Assembly (NCBI RefSeq): GCF_020463795.1
Contig: NZ_CP080025.1
Coordinates: forward strand, 1 to 60,000
Direction of reading: 5' to 3'
DNA: 60,000 bases
DNA from: Echinicola marina
Lineage (GTDB): Bacteria > Bacteroidota > Bacteroidia > Cytophagales > Cyclobacteriaceae
Part shown: one piece after another, positions 8,688-17,322 of the stretch
Layout of the letters: each line of letters begins with the position of its first letter
Numbering within the stretch: the stretch's first letter is position 1
The notes under the pieces: generated by a model
The model's input: the letters and a program-made list of their open reading frames with translations, nothing else
Databases searched by the model: none
Told to the model about the DNA's origin: nothing
Translations under genes and position numbers: made by a program

Positions 8688-9319
8688 AACTCACCTCCCA
8701 TGATTATCTGCTTACCTACATGCTCTTTCACTCTCTGGTCATGGGTGACGATAATCAGCACTGATCCCATTTTGTGGGCCTGCTCCTTAAGCATTTTGAT
8801 AACCATCTCGGCATTGGCATCATCTAAACTTGCAGTAGGCTCATCGGCCAAAATCACCTTAGGATTATTCACCAATGCCCTGGCAATGGAAACCCTTTGG
8901 GCCTCTCCTTCACTTAAAGCATTTACTTTTGCCTTTTTTTTATGGCCAATCCCAAGATCATGCAGAATTTTATCGATGGTTGCGGACTTTTCTTTTCTTG
9001 AAAAAAACTGTGCCAGCGCCAAATTTTCTTCTACCGTCAGGGGGGCAAGTATATGGGGTTTCTGAAAAACGATGCCAATATTTGCCCCACGAAACTTGTC
9101 CAACTTGGCTCCTCTTAATTGATAAATATCAGTTTGGTCGATCTTTACCGTACCCTGCTGTGGCTTTAAAAGGCCGCCAAGAATATTCAACAAAGTAGTC
9201 TTTCCGCTTCCAGACTTCCCCAACACCAATAATTCATCGTGCTCATTCAACTCAATTTCCGGTATTTGAATCTGCTGAGCTCCTTTATAACTAAATGAAA
9301 TACCTCTAGCTAAAATCAT
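8684..9319 (-). CDS. LolD/MacB-type ABC transporter ATP-binding protein
   Basis: 211-residue single nucleotide-binding domain. Walker A GKSGSGKTT (34-42), signature LSEGEAQRVSIARAL, Walker B VILADEPTASLD and the switch His in VTHDQR are all intact, so it should be active. The LSEGE signature deviates slightly from the usual LSGGE. It is coupled to the His-rich permease by an ATGA overlap and follows the receiver-kinase gene by only 5 bases, so signalling and transport genes share a transcript. Confidence 0.93.
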   Translation of the reverse strand: MILARGISFSYKGAQQIQIPEIELNEHDELLVLGKSGSGKTTLLNILGGLLKPQQGTVKIDQTDIYQLRGAKLDKFRGANIGIVFQKPHILAPLTVEENLALAQFFSRKEKSATIDKILHDLGIGHKKKAKVNALSEGEAQRVSIARALVNNPKVILADEPTASLDDANAEMVIKMLKEQAHKMGSVLIIVTHDQRVKEHVGKQIIMGGEL

Positions 9320-9324
9320 ATTAC

Positions 9325-10500
9325 TTATCCAATAGGAATTTTCACCACAAATTTTGATCCCTTACCAGCTTCACTTTCCACTGAAATTTCTCCCTTGAGT
9401 ACATCCACACATTTCTTCACTATAGAAAGCCCTAAACCAGATCCTTCTGTAATCCCCACATTCTTGGCCCTAAAAAACCTTTCAAATAATTGAGACTGTT
9501 CCTGTTCTGGAATACCAATACCATCATCTGTAATCTCTGCCAACATTATCCCATCCTCTACTGCAACAGAAAAATCCACTTTGCCTTTCTCCTTGGAATA
9601 TTTCACCGCATTAGAAAGCAGGTTCTCAAAAACCTGATACAACAACTCTGTGTCTGATTTCACCGTCTTCGGCACTTTACTAAATGAGGTCCTAATAGTG
9701 ACTTCATTATCATTATTAGCTTTCACCACATCCAATACTTCATTGAAAAAAGCAGCTGTAAAAAAACGGGATGGTTTATAGTCGATTTTATTGGCATCCG
9801 CTTTACCGAAAAACAGCACCGAAGTAAGCAAGCTGTTCAAGCTTCTTACGGAATTCTCAATTTTCTTGGAATGCTTCACCAACTTCTGTTTTAAAGGATG
9901 ATCCTTTTCTGCATAGATCTGTAAAAGCTGAGCAGAACTTAAAATAGAAGTCAAAGGCGTTTTGAAACCATGGGATACATTTTGGACAATCCTGGACTTT
10001 AGCTCCCCTATTTCACGCTCCTTTTCAAGTGCTTTTTTGAGTTCCTTATTTGCCTCATTTAAGTCTGCTGTACGTTTCCTTACTTTCTCTTCTAGCTCAT
10101 TATTAAGTTTTTGAAGTTCCTTTTCCTTCTTATCCTTAAAGATTGCCAACTCAATCATCATGTTGAGCTCCCGGATGTTAAAAGGCTTGATGACATAAGC
10201 ACTTGGATTGGTCCCAGCAATCTTGTGCAAAGTTTCCTCATCAGAACTTGCCGTAAGATAAACTACCGGAATATCATATTTTTCATTAATGATTTCCGTT
10301 GTTTTAATACCGTCGAGTTCGCCTCCAAGATTGATATCCATCATCACCAAGCTCACATCATTTTCTCCCAAGACCTCCAAAGCCTCCTCTCCGGTAGCTG
10401 CTATGCCAATAATCTCATGATGGTTTTTTTCCAGCGCCTTTTTCAGTAGAAGTGCTGAAACATTATCATCCTCTACTATTAATATTTTAAGTGCGAGCAT
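9325..10500 (-). CDS. Receiver-first hybrid histidine kinase (REC-coiled coil-HisKA-HATPase)
   Basis: 391-residue soluble protein with an N-terminal receiver (phospho-acceptor D55, T83, K105), a coiled coil (about 120-165), a HisKA dimerisation domain with H177 in SHGFKTPLTS, and a HATPase_c domain (N box FENLLSNAVKYS, G1 DDGIGIP, G2 GSGLGLSIV). The H-box reads HGFKTP where most kinases have HELRTP or HEIRTP. With no membrane segment it probably takes phosphate from another kinase; the large propeller kinase encoded 65 bases upstream is the obvious candidate. It is 5 bases from the ABC ATPase gene. Confidence 0.9.
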   Translation of the reverse strand: MLALKILIVEDDNVSALLLKKALEKNHHEIIGIAATGEEALEVLGENDVSLVMMDINLGGELDGIKTTEIINEKYDIPVVYLTASSDEETLHKIAGTNPSAYVIKPFNIRELNMMIELAIFKDKKEKELQKLNNELEEKVRKRTADLNEANKELKKALEKEREIGELKSRIVQNVSHGFKTPLTSILSSAQLLQIYAEKDHPLKQKLVKHSKKIENSVRSLNSLLTSVLFFGKADANKIDYKPSRFFTAAFFNEVLDVVKANNDNEVTIRTSFSKVPKTVKSDTELLYQVFENLLSNAVKYSKEKGKVDFSVAVEDGIMLAEITDDGIGIPEQEQSQLFERFFRAKNVGITEGSGLGLSIVKKCVDVLKGEISVESEAGKGSKFVVKIPIG

Positions 10501-10565
10501 AGATTTTTATTTGTTTCAAAAAAGCAATTGAATAGGTCAATTTTCCACAATATTAACAATATATA

Positions 10566-13500
10566 TTAATTGATTGGCAATTTAACCCTAACAGTGGTCC
10601 CTTCTTTTTGCACACTTTCAATTTCAATGCTTCCTCCCAGAATTTCAACCAGATTTTTTGTAATGGACAATCCCAGTCCTGTACCTTCAAATTTCCTATC
10701 ATAACCTCCGCTTTCCTGCTCAAAAGGCTGGTAAATATTCTTTACAAATTCCTCACTCATTCCTATCCCCATATCCTTTACGCAAAGACATATGTGCCTA
10801 TTATGTTTTTTTACATTTATTTGGATCAATCCTTCATTGGAATATTTGATAGCATTGCCCACGATATTATTCACGATCATCTCCAAATAGCGCTTGTCCA
10901 CGTTAACGATTAGAGGTTTGGTCTCAAACTTTGCCGTGAGCAATAAGTTTTTCTTGATGGCAAGGGTTTTTAGTGGCAGCAATATCTTCGACAAAAAATC
11001 ATTCACATTGGTTTCCTCATAAACAACTTCCATCTTATTGGCCTCTATTTTGGACATATCCAAAATGCTGTTAATGGTATTCAACAAGCGTTCCCCACTT
11101 TCCATTATGATTTCCAGCTGGCCTATCAAAGCCTGATTATTGGGGTTTTGCAGGATGATATTTTCTGTGCTGCCCAGAATTCCATTTAGAGGAGTCCTGA
11201 TTTCATGGCTCATACTTGAAAGGAAATTGGTTTTTATCCGATTGGCTTCTTCCGCCTTTTCTTTCGCCTCTTTTAATCCTTTTTCGTATATTTTTTTATC
11301 TGTAACATCCCTAAAAACTATCAATATCACTTCATGCTCCTCATTCTTTGGGTTTACCCTCGTGACGAAAAGTTCTATGGACTTCAAAGCACTATAAAAA
11401 GGAATATCCACTTCAAAGCTCCCACCTTCACCATCGGTCTTTCTAAGCATACCGACTATTTCCCTCCTATTTTTATAAAAAAAACTTTTGTCCTTAAAAA
11501 GCTCTTTTACATGATTTATGTTTTTTGCATTTTCAAGATTCACGCCTGACATCAAAATAATGGCAGGATTTAGTGCTATTACCGTTCCATCTGTGTGTGT
11601 CAGCACCAGGCCATCTTGAGAGCTCTCCCAGACATTCCTAAATTGGTCTTCTGCAGTTTTTATCACCAAATTCTTCTCATCAATACTTTTCTTAAGCAAG
11701 CCTTGTTCTTTGAATTGATTGACGATCATGTTCAATCCAAAACCTATCATCAAGAAAAAAAACATGAGCAAGCCGATAAACCAAAATTGTAAGTAAACAG
11801 GTTTTACAACAGAAAAACTATCTGAATAAGCCATCTCTGACTCAAATTGGCCTCCCAAACTTGCCTTAAGAACCAGTTGATAATCCCCCGCGGGGAGATT
11901 ATTAAATTGCAGGAAATTCGTCCTGGGATTAATAGAAGTCTGCCAGTCCTCATGCAAGCCCAACAGCTTATAGCTCACAGTAAAATTATCCAACTCCAAA
12001 AAGCTGATAGCACTAAATTCGATGGAGACATTATTGAAAGCATACGGAATTTTATCGATGTTAATATCTCCATCAGTAGTCCCCAAGACCTTAATATTTC
12101 CAACCGACACCATTGGGTTAACCACATAATCTTCATCCTCCTGGGCCATATAAATGGACAGGCCGTTTTGGGTTCCGATCATTACCTGCCCTTCGTCACC
12201 TTTAATCAATGCTCCTCTATTGATTTCATTCCCCGAAAGTCCATTTTGAGCATCAAAAAGTCTGATTGTTTCCCCGTTCAACAATGTAACTCCCTGATCT
12301 GTGCCGATCCACAAATGTCCTCTCGTATCATTTAACAAGGCATAGACAGGACGGTTAATTTTCTGATTTTTCACAATATAATCCCGTGCTTCTCCATCTC
12401 GTACGACCTTCAATCCTTCTGGAGTACCCAGAACCATTTCACCTTTAAAATAAGTCCAATCATACCCTCTGAACATCACCACTTTCTCATTTTGGATGAT
12501 TTGCTGTTCTTCATAAAGCGAGCCCAAAGTCATCAGAACAAACCTGCCATCTTTATCCTTATTGATCTTCCTCACCCCCAAAGGGGCCTTTCCCGTCAGT
12601 TCCTTAAAAAATGAATCTGTAATATCTCTTTTAAACAGTGCTGCGCCTTTTGTGTAAATGTTCGATTTATAGACCTTTAAACCTGCCACTATATACAAAT
12701 CCTCTCCATCAATAAAAATATTAGCCACAATCCTATCGCTGGGACATTTATAGAAGACAGCCTCCTTCTTTTCTGGATCAAATCTCCCCACTCCTCTAAC
12801 AGAAGACGCAATCCAAACAATTCCTCTTCCGTCCCTATGAAAGCTAGTCACCCTATTTTTGGGCTCACCAAGCTCCCCGTCTCCCTTTGATTCATATAGC
12901 AATTTCTCATCCTTCCAATACTGAATGCCATTATTAAAGCCAAATAAAAAATCTTTCTCTCCAAGTTTTTCAATTGCAGAAACTTCCTGTTCCATAAATC
13001 CATCCTGCAAACCGAAATTTTGGAACCTCAAATTTGGGAGATTGACTACCCCCCTTATTGTTCCTATCCAAATAATATTTTCCCTGTCTACCAAAGCAGT
13101 ATTGATATAATATGCCTTCAGTGCATCAAAAGAGGTGATTTCCAGAACACCATTATTTTTAGGGTTGTACTTAAAAAGCTGCGAAGAATAGAAAAAATAT
13201 ACTTGACCTTTTTTCACCTGCAATCCAAATTGTTTTTGGGGAGCATAACTAACTTTGGAAAAACCTTGGTGAACTATTTCAGTGGCCTCATAAGGATCCT
13301 TACCTTTGGCCAGAAAATCACTCCCCAAAAAGTAATAATTTTCATCCTCCTTATTATAGGCTATTTGGCCAATACACCCAGGCAATAATTCGTAATCATA
13401 TTGGATCACTGAAAGCGTTCCATTTTTTAGCCGATAGGCCGATTTTTTAAAATAAAGGACAAAATCATCTTTATCACATTGATAAACCGACATCAGCTCC

Positions 13501-14015
13501 CCCTGTGTCTCCCTTTCAATAAAAAAATATTCCCAATTCGGATTGGTCATATTGGTAATTCCCAGCAAATCTTTTTTATAAATAAAAAGTTTCTTTCTGC
13601 CCTTTGAACCCAATATTTCAAGTTTTATATAGCCAACACTTCCTCCATCCGTAATTTCGGTGGGTAAATCAAACGTATGCCATTCTTCCTCCTCAAAATA
13701 ATACACCTTAGGAATGCCGGCACTATTATACACCCAAACAAGCCCATCTTCATCTACCTTCACGCCTAAATTGTTTCCTAGACTTTCTTCGACATTTTTG
13801 GGCAGGGAATAGGTATTGATCCCATCAGAATAAAAAATCCCCCTATCTGTAGCGAACCACATTCTCCCTTCTAAATCCTGCGCCACTTCAAAAATATTTT
13901 CTGTGGGTAAGGCCAAGCTCTTTATTTGCTTGTTAACCTGAAATGATTGGGAAAATGCCATGCCATAAAGCAATGACATCAATAGAATTAGGATCTTCTT
14001 TTTCATCATAGCCAA
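10566..14015 (-). CDS. Two-component propeller sensor histidine kinase (Reg_prop, Y_Y_Y, PAS, HisKA, HATPase)
   Basis: 1149-residue membrane sensor. After a signal peptide comes a periplasmic beta-propeller half with repeats such as GRMWFATDRGIFYSD, NIIWIGTIRGVV and GHLWIGTDQGVTLLNG. A Y_Y_Y-type domain (around 660-735), one membrane helix (about 745-768), a PAS-like domain (about 790-905), HisKA with H937 in SHEIRTPLNG, and HATPase_c (DMGIGM, GTGLGLSI) follow. Classical Bacteroides hybrid sensors end in a receiver and an AraC regulator; this protein has neither, so its output must be another protein. It heads the five-gene operon. Start is Met1, Met3 or Met4. Confidence 0.93.
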   Translation of the reverse strand: MAMMKKKILILLMSLLYGMAFSQSFQVNKQIKSLALPTENIFEVAQDLEGRMWFATDRGIFYSDGINTYSLPKNVEESLGNNLGVKVDEDGLVWVYNSAGIPKVYYFEEEEWHTFDLPTEITDGGSVGYIKLEILGSKGRKKLFIYKKDLLGITNMTNPNWEYFFIERETQGELMSVYQCDKDDFVLYFKKSAYRLKNGTLSVIQYDYELLPGCIGQIAYNKEDENYYFLGSDFLAKGKDPYEATEIVHQGFSKVSYAPQKQFGLQVKKGQVYFFYSSQLFKYNPKNNGVLEITSFDALKAYYINTALVDRENIIWIGTIRGVVNLPNLRFQNFGLQDGFMEQEVSAIEKLGEKDFLFGFNNGIQYWKDEKLLYESKGDGELGEPKNRVTSFHRDGRGIVWIASSVRGVGRFDPEKKEAVFYKCPSDRIVANIFIDGEDLYIVAGLKVYKSNIYTKGAALFKRDITDSFFKELTGKAPLGVRKINKDKDGRFVLMTLGSLYEEQQIIQNEKVVMFRGYDWTYFKGEMVLGTPEGLKVVRDGEARDYIVKNQKINRPVYALLNDTRGHLWIGTDQGVTLLNGETIRLFDAQNGLSGNEINRGALIKGDEGQVMIGTQNGLSIYMAQEDEDYVVNPMVSVGNIKVLGTTDGDINIDKIPYAFNNVSIEFSAISFLELDNFTVSYKLLGLHEDWQTSINPRTNFLQFNNLPAGDYQLVLKASLGGQFESEMAYSDSFSVVKPVYLQFWFIGLLMFFFLMIGFGLNMIVNQFKEQGLLKKSIDEKNLVIKTAEDQFRNVWESSQDGLVLTHTDGTVIALNPAIILMSGVNLENAKNINHVKELFKDKSFFYKNRREIVGMLRKTDGEGGSFEVDIPFYSALKSIELFVTRVNPKNEEHEVILIVFRDVTDKKIYEKGLKEAKEKAEEANRIKTNFLSSMSHEIRTPLNGILGSTENIILQNPNNQALIGQLEIIMESGERLLNTINSILDMSKIEANKMEVVYEETNVNDFLSKILLPLKTLAIKKNLLLTAKFETKPLIVNVDKRYLEMIVNNIVGNAIKYSNEGLIQINVKKHNRHICLCVKDMGIGMSEEFVKNIYQPFEQESGGYDRKFEGTGLGLSITKNLVEILGGSIEIESVQKEGTTVRVKLPIN

Positions 14016-14078
14016 TAACTAAATTATAAAAAGAATTCATTGGATTGAATTAAATTTGACATTGTTTCCTCATTTCTT

Positions 14079-14108
14079 TTTGTACTAGGCCTTAATCTTA
14101 TATTTTTG
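14079..14108 (+). promoter_or_regulatory. Bacteroidota-type promoter of sucD
   Basis: A -33 element TTTG (14079-14082) and a perfect -7 element TATTTTTG (14101-14108, consensus TAnnTTTG) are 18 bases apart. The -7 box ends 26 bases before the sucD ATG. The spacing and both motifs fit the primary sigma factor of Bacteroidota. Confidence 0.75.
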
Positions 14109-14134
14109 TAATCGAACTTTAAAAATAGCATCAC

Positions 14135-15016
14135 ATGAGTGTTTTAGTAAATAAAGATTCTAAGGTAATCGTGCAGGGCTTCACTGGATCGGAAGGTTCA
14201 TTCCATGCGCAACAAATGATAGAGTATGGCACTAACCTAGTAGGTGGTGTCACTCCAGGAAAAGGAGGAAATACACACTTAGGTAAGCCAGTCTTCAATT
14301 CAGTAGCGGAAGCTGTAGATAAAACTGGTGCAGATACTTCCATTATTTTCGTTCCACCAGCTTTTGCAGCGGATGCGATCATGGAAGCAGCTGATGCAGG
14401 TATTAAAGTAATCATCGCTATTACTGAAGGCATTCCTGTCAAGGACATGATGATGGCAAAACCTTATATCAAAGAAAGAGGGGCAACATTGATCGGCCCT
14501 AACTGTCCAGGTGTGATCACTCCTGGAGAGGCCAAAGTAGGTATTATGCCTGGTTTCGTATTTAAGCAAGGTAGAGTAGGTATCGTATCCAAATCTGGAA
14601 CACTCACCTATGAAGCAGCCGACCAAATTGCAAAAGCAGGTTTAGGAGTATCTACTGCAATAGGTATTGGTGGTGACCCTATCATTGGCACGTCAACCAA
14701 AGATGCAGTAAAATTGTTAATGGAAGATCCTGAGACAGATGCTATCGTAATGATCGGAGAAATCGGAGGTAACTATGAAGCTGAAGCAGCTAAATGGATT
14801 AAGGCTGACGGCAATAAAAAACCAGTTGTAGGATTTATCGCTGGCCAAACAGCCCCTCCAGGTAGAAGAATGGGACATGCTGGTGCAATCATCGGTGGCG
14901 CTGACGACACTGCTGCGGCCAAAATGAGAATTATGAGAGAAAACGGCATTAATGTCGCTGAATCTCCTGCTGAAATTGGTGAAGTAATGGCCCAAGCATT
15001 GAATGTAAAGGCTTAG
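14135..15016 (+). CDS. sucD: Succinyl-CoA synthetase (ADP-forming) alpha subunit
   Basis: Alpha subunit of succinyl-CoA ligase, a TCA cycle enzyme that makes ATP or GTP from succinyl-CoA. The 293 residues are the family length. The CoA-binding Rossmann domain starts with [20 protein letters not shown] is the ligase signature near residue 122, and the phospho-histidine is in [10 protein letters not shown] near 249. The beta subunit gene (sucC) is not adjacent, as is common in Bacteroidota. The gene has its own promoter and terminator, so it is probably transcribed alone. Confidence 0.98.
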   Translation: MSVLVNKDSKVIVQGFTGSEGSFHAQQMIEYGTNLVGGVTPGKGGNTHLGKPVFNSVAEAVDKTGADTSIIFVPPAFAADAIMEAADAGIKVIIAITEGIPVKDMMMAKPYIKERGATLIGPNCPGVITPGEAKVGIMPGFVFKQGRVGIVSKSGTLTYEAADQIAKAGLGVSTAIGIGGDPIIGTSTKDAVKLLMEDPETDAIVMIGEIGGNYEAEAAKWIKADGNKKPVVGFIAGQTAPPGRRMGHAGAIIGGADDTAAAKMRIMRENGINVAESPAEIGEVMAQALNVKA

Positions 15017-15040
15017 TTATAAGTAGTTCAATACTTCAAT

Positions 15041-15076
15041 AGAAAGGCGCAAAAATTAAAAACTTTGCGCCTTTCT
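15041..15076. terminator. Hairpin terminator after sucD
   Basis: Perfect 13-bp arms AGAAAGGCGCAAA (15041-15053) and the complement at 15064-15076, followed by ATTTAT on the plus strand. It lies between sucD and the convergent oxygenase gene. Confidence 0.85.
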
Positions 15077-15081
15077 ATTTA

Positions 15082-15696
15082 TCAATATTCTATATCTCTT
15101 AGCCAGCCGGTTATACTGATCCTTGACTTATTAGTAGTCAGTACTTCGTGTGGAATCTCTCCGCTCATAAATACGACTAACTTACCTCCTTCAGGATAAA
15201 CATCCATGATTTCTTCATTCCCATCTCCCATTGGAAGATACATTCGCAATGCACCGCCATCTTCTTTGGACCATGAATCATTCAAATATAGTATGACAGT
15301 CACAACCCTGTATTTTACGTTTTGAAACTGATCCAAATGCCTGAGGTAAAAAGAACCTGGAGGATACATAGAAAAATGCGCTTCGAATGACCGAAGTCCC
15401 AAAAAACACCTTTGGTTAATCTCTCGACGCAATGCTTCCATCTTATCCCAATACACCTCTTGCAACTCAGTCAAATTAATCGGATCCAACCAAAAAACCT
15501 TATCACTTCTGATTTCAGGCCGTATCCTAAAAGCCTCTCCTTTTCCTATTCCCGCATGTCTAAATTGGCCATGCACCAATATTTCCTGCTGTTCATGCAA
15601 CAATTCCTTTCTAAATTCGTCAGAAATAAAATTCTCAGCTATATACCATCCTTGATCATAAAGTCCATTTACTATGGCCTCATACAGGTTTTCCAT
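15082..15696 (-). CDS. 2-oxoglutarate/Fe(II)-dependent oxygenase (prolyl 4-hydroxylase-like)
   Basis: 204-residue double-stranded beta-helix dioxygenase. The Fe(II) triad is visible as H120 and D122 in LRHLDQF and H183 in IPHEVL; the 2-oxoglutarate-binding Arg is R192 in SRISITGW. VVTVILYLN is the typical core strand. Relatives include EGL-9-like prolyl hydroxylases and PKHD-type proteins, some of which act on ribosomal proteins or EF-Tu; the substrate cannot be named here. A perfect inverted repeat lies two bases upstream of the ATG. Confidence 0.85.
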   Translation of the reverse strand: MENLYEAIVNGLYDQGWYIAENFISDEFRKELLHEQQEILVHGQFRHAGIGKGEAFRIRPEIRSDKVFWLDPINLTELQEVYWDKMEALRREINQRCFLGLRSFEAHFSMYPPGSFYLRHLDQFQNVKYRVVTVILYLNDSWSKEDGGALRMYLPMGDGNEEIMDVYPEGGKLVVFMSGEIPHEVLTTNKSRISITGWLRDIEY

Positions 15697-15698
15697 AC

Positions 15699-15730
15699 TT
15701 GATGTATTTTTGCTGGCAAAAATACATCAA
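15699..15730. promoter_or_regulatory. Perfect 15-bp inverted repeat overlapping promoter elements
   Basis: Arms TTGATGTATTTTTGC (15699-15713) and its exact complement (15716-15730) with a 2-base spacer. Each arm contains a TAnnTTTG -7 element: TATTTTTG on the plus strand at 15705-15712 and on the minus strand at 15724-15717. The minus copy is positioned to serve the oxygenase gene starting at 15696. An operator for a dimeric regulator fits best; an RNA hairpin covering the oxygenase start is possible if transcription begins further upstream. Confidence 0.6.
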
Positions 15731-15748
15731 TAATTTTCCAAAAAAGCA

Positions 15749-15756
15749 TAATTTTG
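15749..15756 (+). promoter_or_regulatory. Putative -7 promoter element of the 15814 gene
   Basis: TAATTTTG is a perfect TAnnTTTG match 57 bases before the ATG at 15814. No clear -33 TTTG is seen at the expected spacing, so support is limited. Confidence 0.35.
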
Positions 15757-15813
15757 TATTGAAATAACTCATTATTAATTACTCAGATAAAACATTCATC
15801 AAGCGAAGCTAAA

Positions 15814-16581
15814 ATGTTCCTAAAATCAGACGATATAAAAAGACTCGAAATAGATTTTAATTCAGGAGTAGTCCCCCCTCCTTTCAGCCATGTATTTAAA
15901 TTGAAACTTGGCTTTGAAAAAGACTTTATCAATACCCAATTTACTATTCAATATACCGATCGAGATGAGCTTTCCGAAGAAGAAATTATTGCAGAAGGAT
16001 TTAATCTTGACGATGATTTTGATTTTATAGGGGAGGTAGCCCCCATTTGGGAACAGCCATTCAAAGAATTATACACTGCCAGCAAATGGTCCAATAAAAA
16101 GGAACTGGATGATAATGGGGGAATCAAGATATTTGCAAAAGATATCCATGGTAAAATTGCCAGAAGTATCCCCACCAACCAAGACGAGTGGCACATGCTC
16201 GCTCAAGAATACATTCAGGCCATTTTTGAAATCACTAAAAAAGAAGCCCCATTGACTATTCGGTACAGAAAGGTGACCAAAGAAAACACCACTGATTACA
16301 CGCTTACAGTTAAGTTTTCAGTAAGAAAGGTTATCGTTGAAATAAATGGATCGATCAAGGAAATGGACTGGGAGGAAAGCAGGGAATTACTCTCCAATAT
16401 TTACTTGCCTGACTATGATTATGAAATTGCCTCAGAATCAATCCCTAAGAAACGGGGAGAATATATTGATTGCGGAGATGGAGTTTGGCACAAATTTGGC
16501 AAAGGAGTAACTAACCTTGACGATAACTTTGATGCAATATCATTGGTCCAAAAGGGTTTTGAAAATTTAAACCAACTATAA
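15814..16581 (+). CDS. Unrecognised 255-residue cytoplasmic protein
   Basis: I do not recognise this protein. It has no signal peptide or membrane segment and is acidic, with clusters such as DELSEEEIIAEG and DDDFDFIGE. Alternating hydrophobic/charged stretches (LTIRYRKVTK, YTLTVKFSVRKVIVEI) suggest beta strands. It is followed after 8 bases by an OmpA-like lipoprotein, so the two may be cotranscribed, and it is divergent from the oxygenase gene across a shared regulatory region. Codon use looks like its neighbours. Confidence 0.7.
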   Translation: MFLKSDDIKRLEIDFNSGVVPPPFSHVFKLKLGFEKDFINTQFTIQYTDRDELSEEEIIAEGFNLDDDFDFIGEVAPIWEQPFKELYTASKWSNKKELDDNGGIKIFAKDIHGKIARSIPTNQDEWHMLAQEYIQAIFEITKKEAPLTIRYRKVTKENTTDYTLTVKFSVRKVIVEINGSIKEMDWEESRELLSNIYLPDYDYEIASESIPKKRGEYIDCGDGVWHKFGKGVTNLDDNFDAISLVQKGFENLNQL

Positions 16582-16589
16582 TATTTGTT

Positions 16590-17261
16590 ATGAAAACTTT
16601 TAAATCAGTACTAGGAATTATTTTAAGTTCTGCCATTTTGTTTAGTTGTGCAGACTGGAGCAACACTGGTAAAGGAGCCGCCATAGGTGGTGGTGCTGGT
16701 GGAGCAATTGGCGGGCTAATTGGCTCAAAAAAAGGTAATACTGCTGCCGGAGCAGTAATTGGTGCAGCCGTAGGCGGAGCCGCTGGGGCTGCCATTGGCA
16801 AATATATGGACAAGCAGGCCGAAGAAATGGAAGCCATTGAGGATGCTGAAGTAGAAAGAGTTGGTGAAGGAATCCAGCTTACCTTTGATTCTGGAATTCT
16901 ATTTGGATTTGACTCTTATCAGCTTACCCCTAGCGCTCAGGAAAACGTCATGAAACTTGCCAAAATCCTAAACGATTACCCTGACACGAACATTATGATA
17001 AATGGCCATACAGATAGTAAGGGTAGCGATGAATACAACCAGGATCTTTCAGAAAAAAGGGCCAGTTCTGTAGCTAATTACTTAAAAATGCAAGGAATTA
17101 ACAATATAAGATTGACAACTGTAGGTCACGGTGAAAGCATGCCTGTAGCAACAAACGACACCGATGCTGGCAGAGCGGAAAATAGACGAGTGGAAGTAGC
17201 GATTACTGCAACGGATGAATTAGTTGAAAAAGCTGAAAATGGAGAACTGGATAGCATGTAA
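16590..17261 (+). CDS. OmpA-family lipoprotein with glycine-zipper segment
   Basis: 223-residue outer-membrane lipoprotein. The signal ends in lipobox ILFSC; residues about 30-70 form a Gly/Ala-rich glycine zipper (GAAIGGGAGGAIGGLIGS, AGAAIGKYMDK) that may insert in a membrane. The C-terminal half is a peptidoglycan-binding OmpA domain with NGHTDSKGSDEYNQDLSEKR and the Arg in GRAENRRVEV. It probably tethers the envelope to the cell wall. Family members with this architecture are common in Bacteroidota. Confidence 0.93.
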   Translation: MKTFKSVLGIILSSAILFSCADWSNTGKGAAIGGGAGGAIGGLIGSKKGNTAAGAVIGAAVGGAAGAAIGKYMDKQAEEMEAIEDAEVERVGEGIQLTFDSGILFGFDSYQLTPSAQENVMKLAKILNDYPDTNIMINGHTDSKGSDEYNQDLSEKRASSVANYLKMQGINNIRLTTVGHGESMPVATNDTDAGRAENRRVEVAITATDELVEKAENGELDSM

Positions 17262-17291
17262 TGCTGCTGACCCTTTACCATTTTAATAAAT

Positions 17292-17316
17292 AAGGCGGCT
17301 AAATTTTAGCCGCCTT
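17292..17316. terminator. Hairpin terminator after the OmpA lipoprotein gene
   Basis: AAGGCGGCTAAA (17292-17303) pairs with TTTAGCCGCCTT (17305-17316), then CTTTTTT follows on the plus strand. It separates the gene from the convergent PEGA-like gene. Confidence 0.85.
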
Positions 17317-17322
17317 TCTTTT

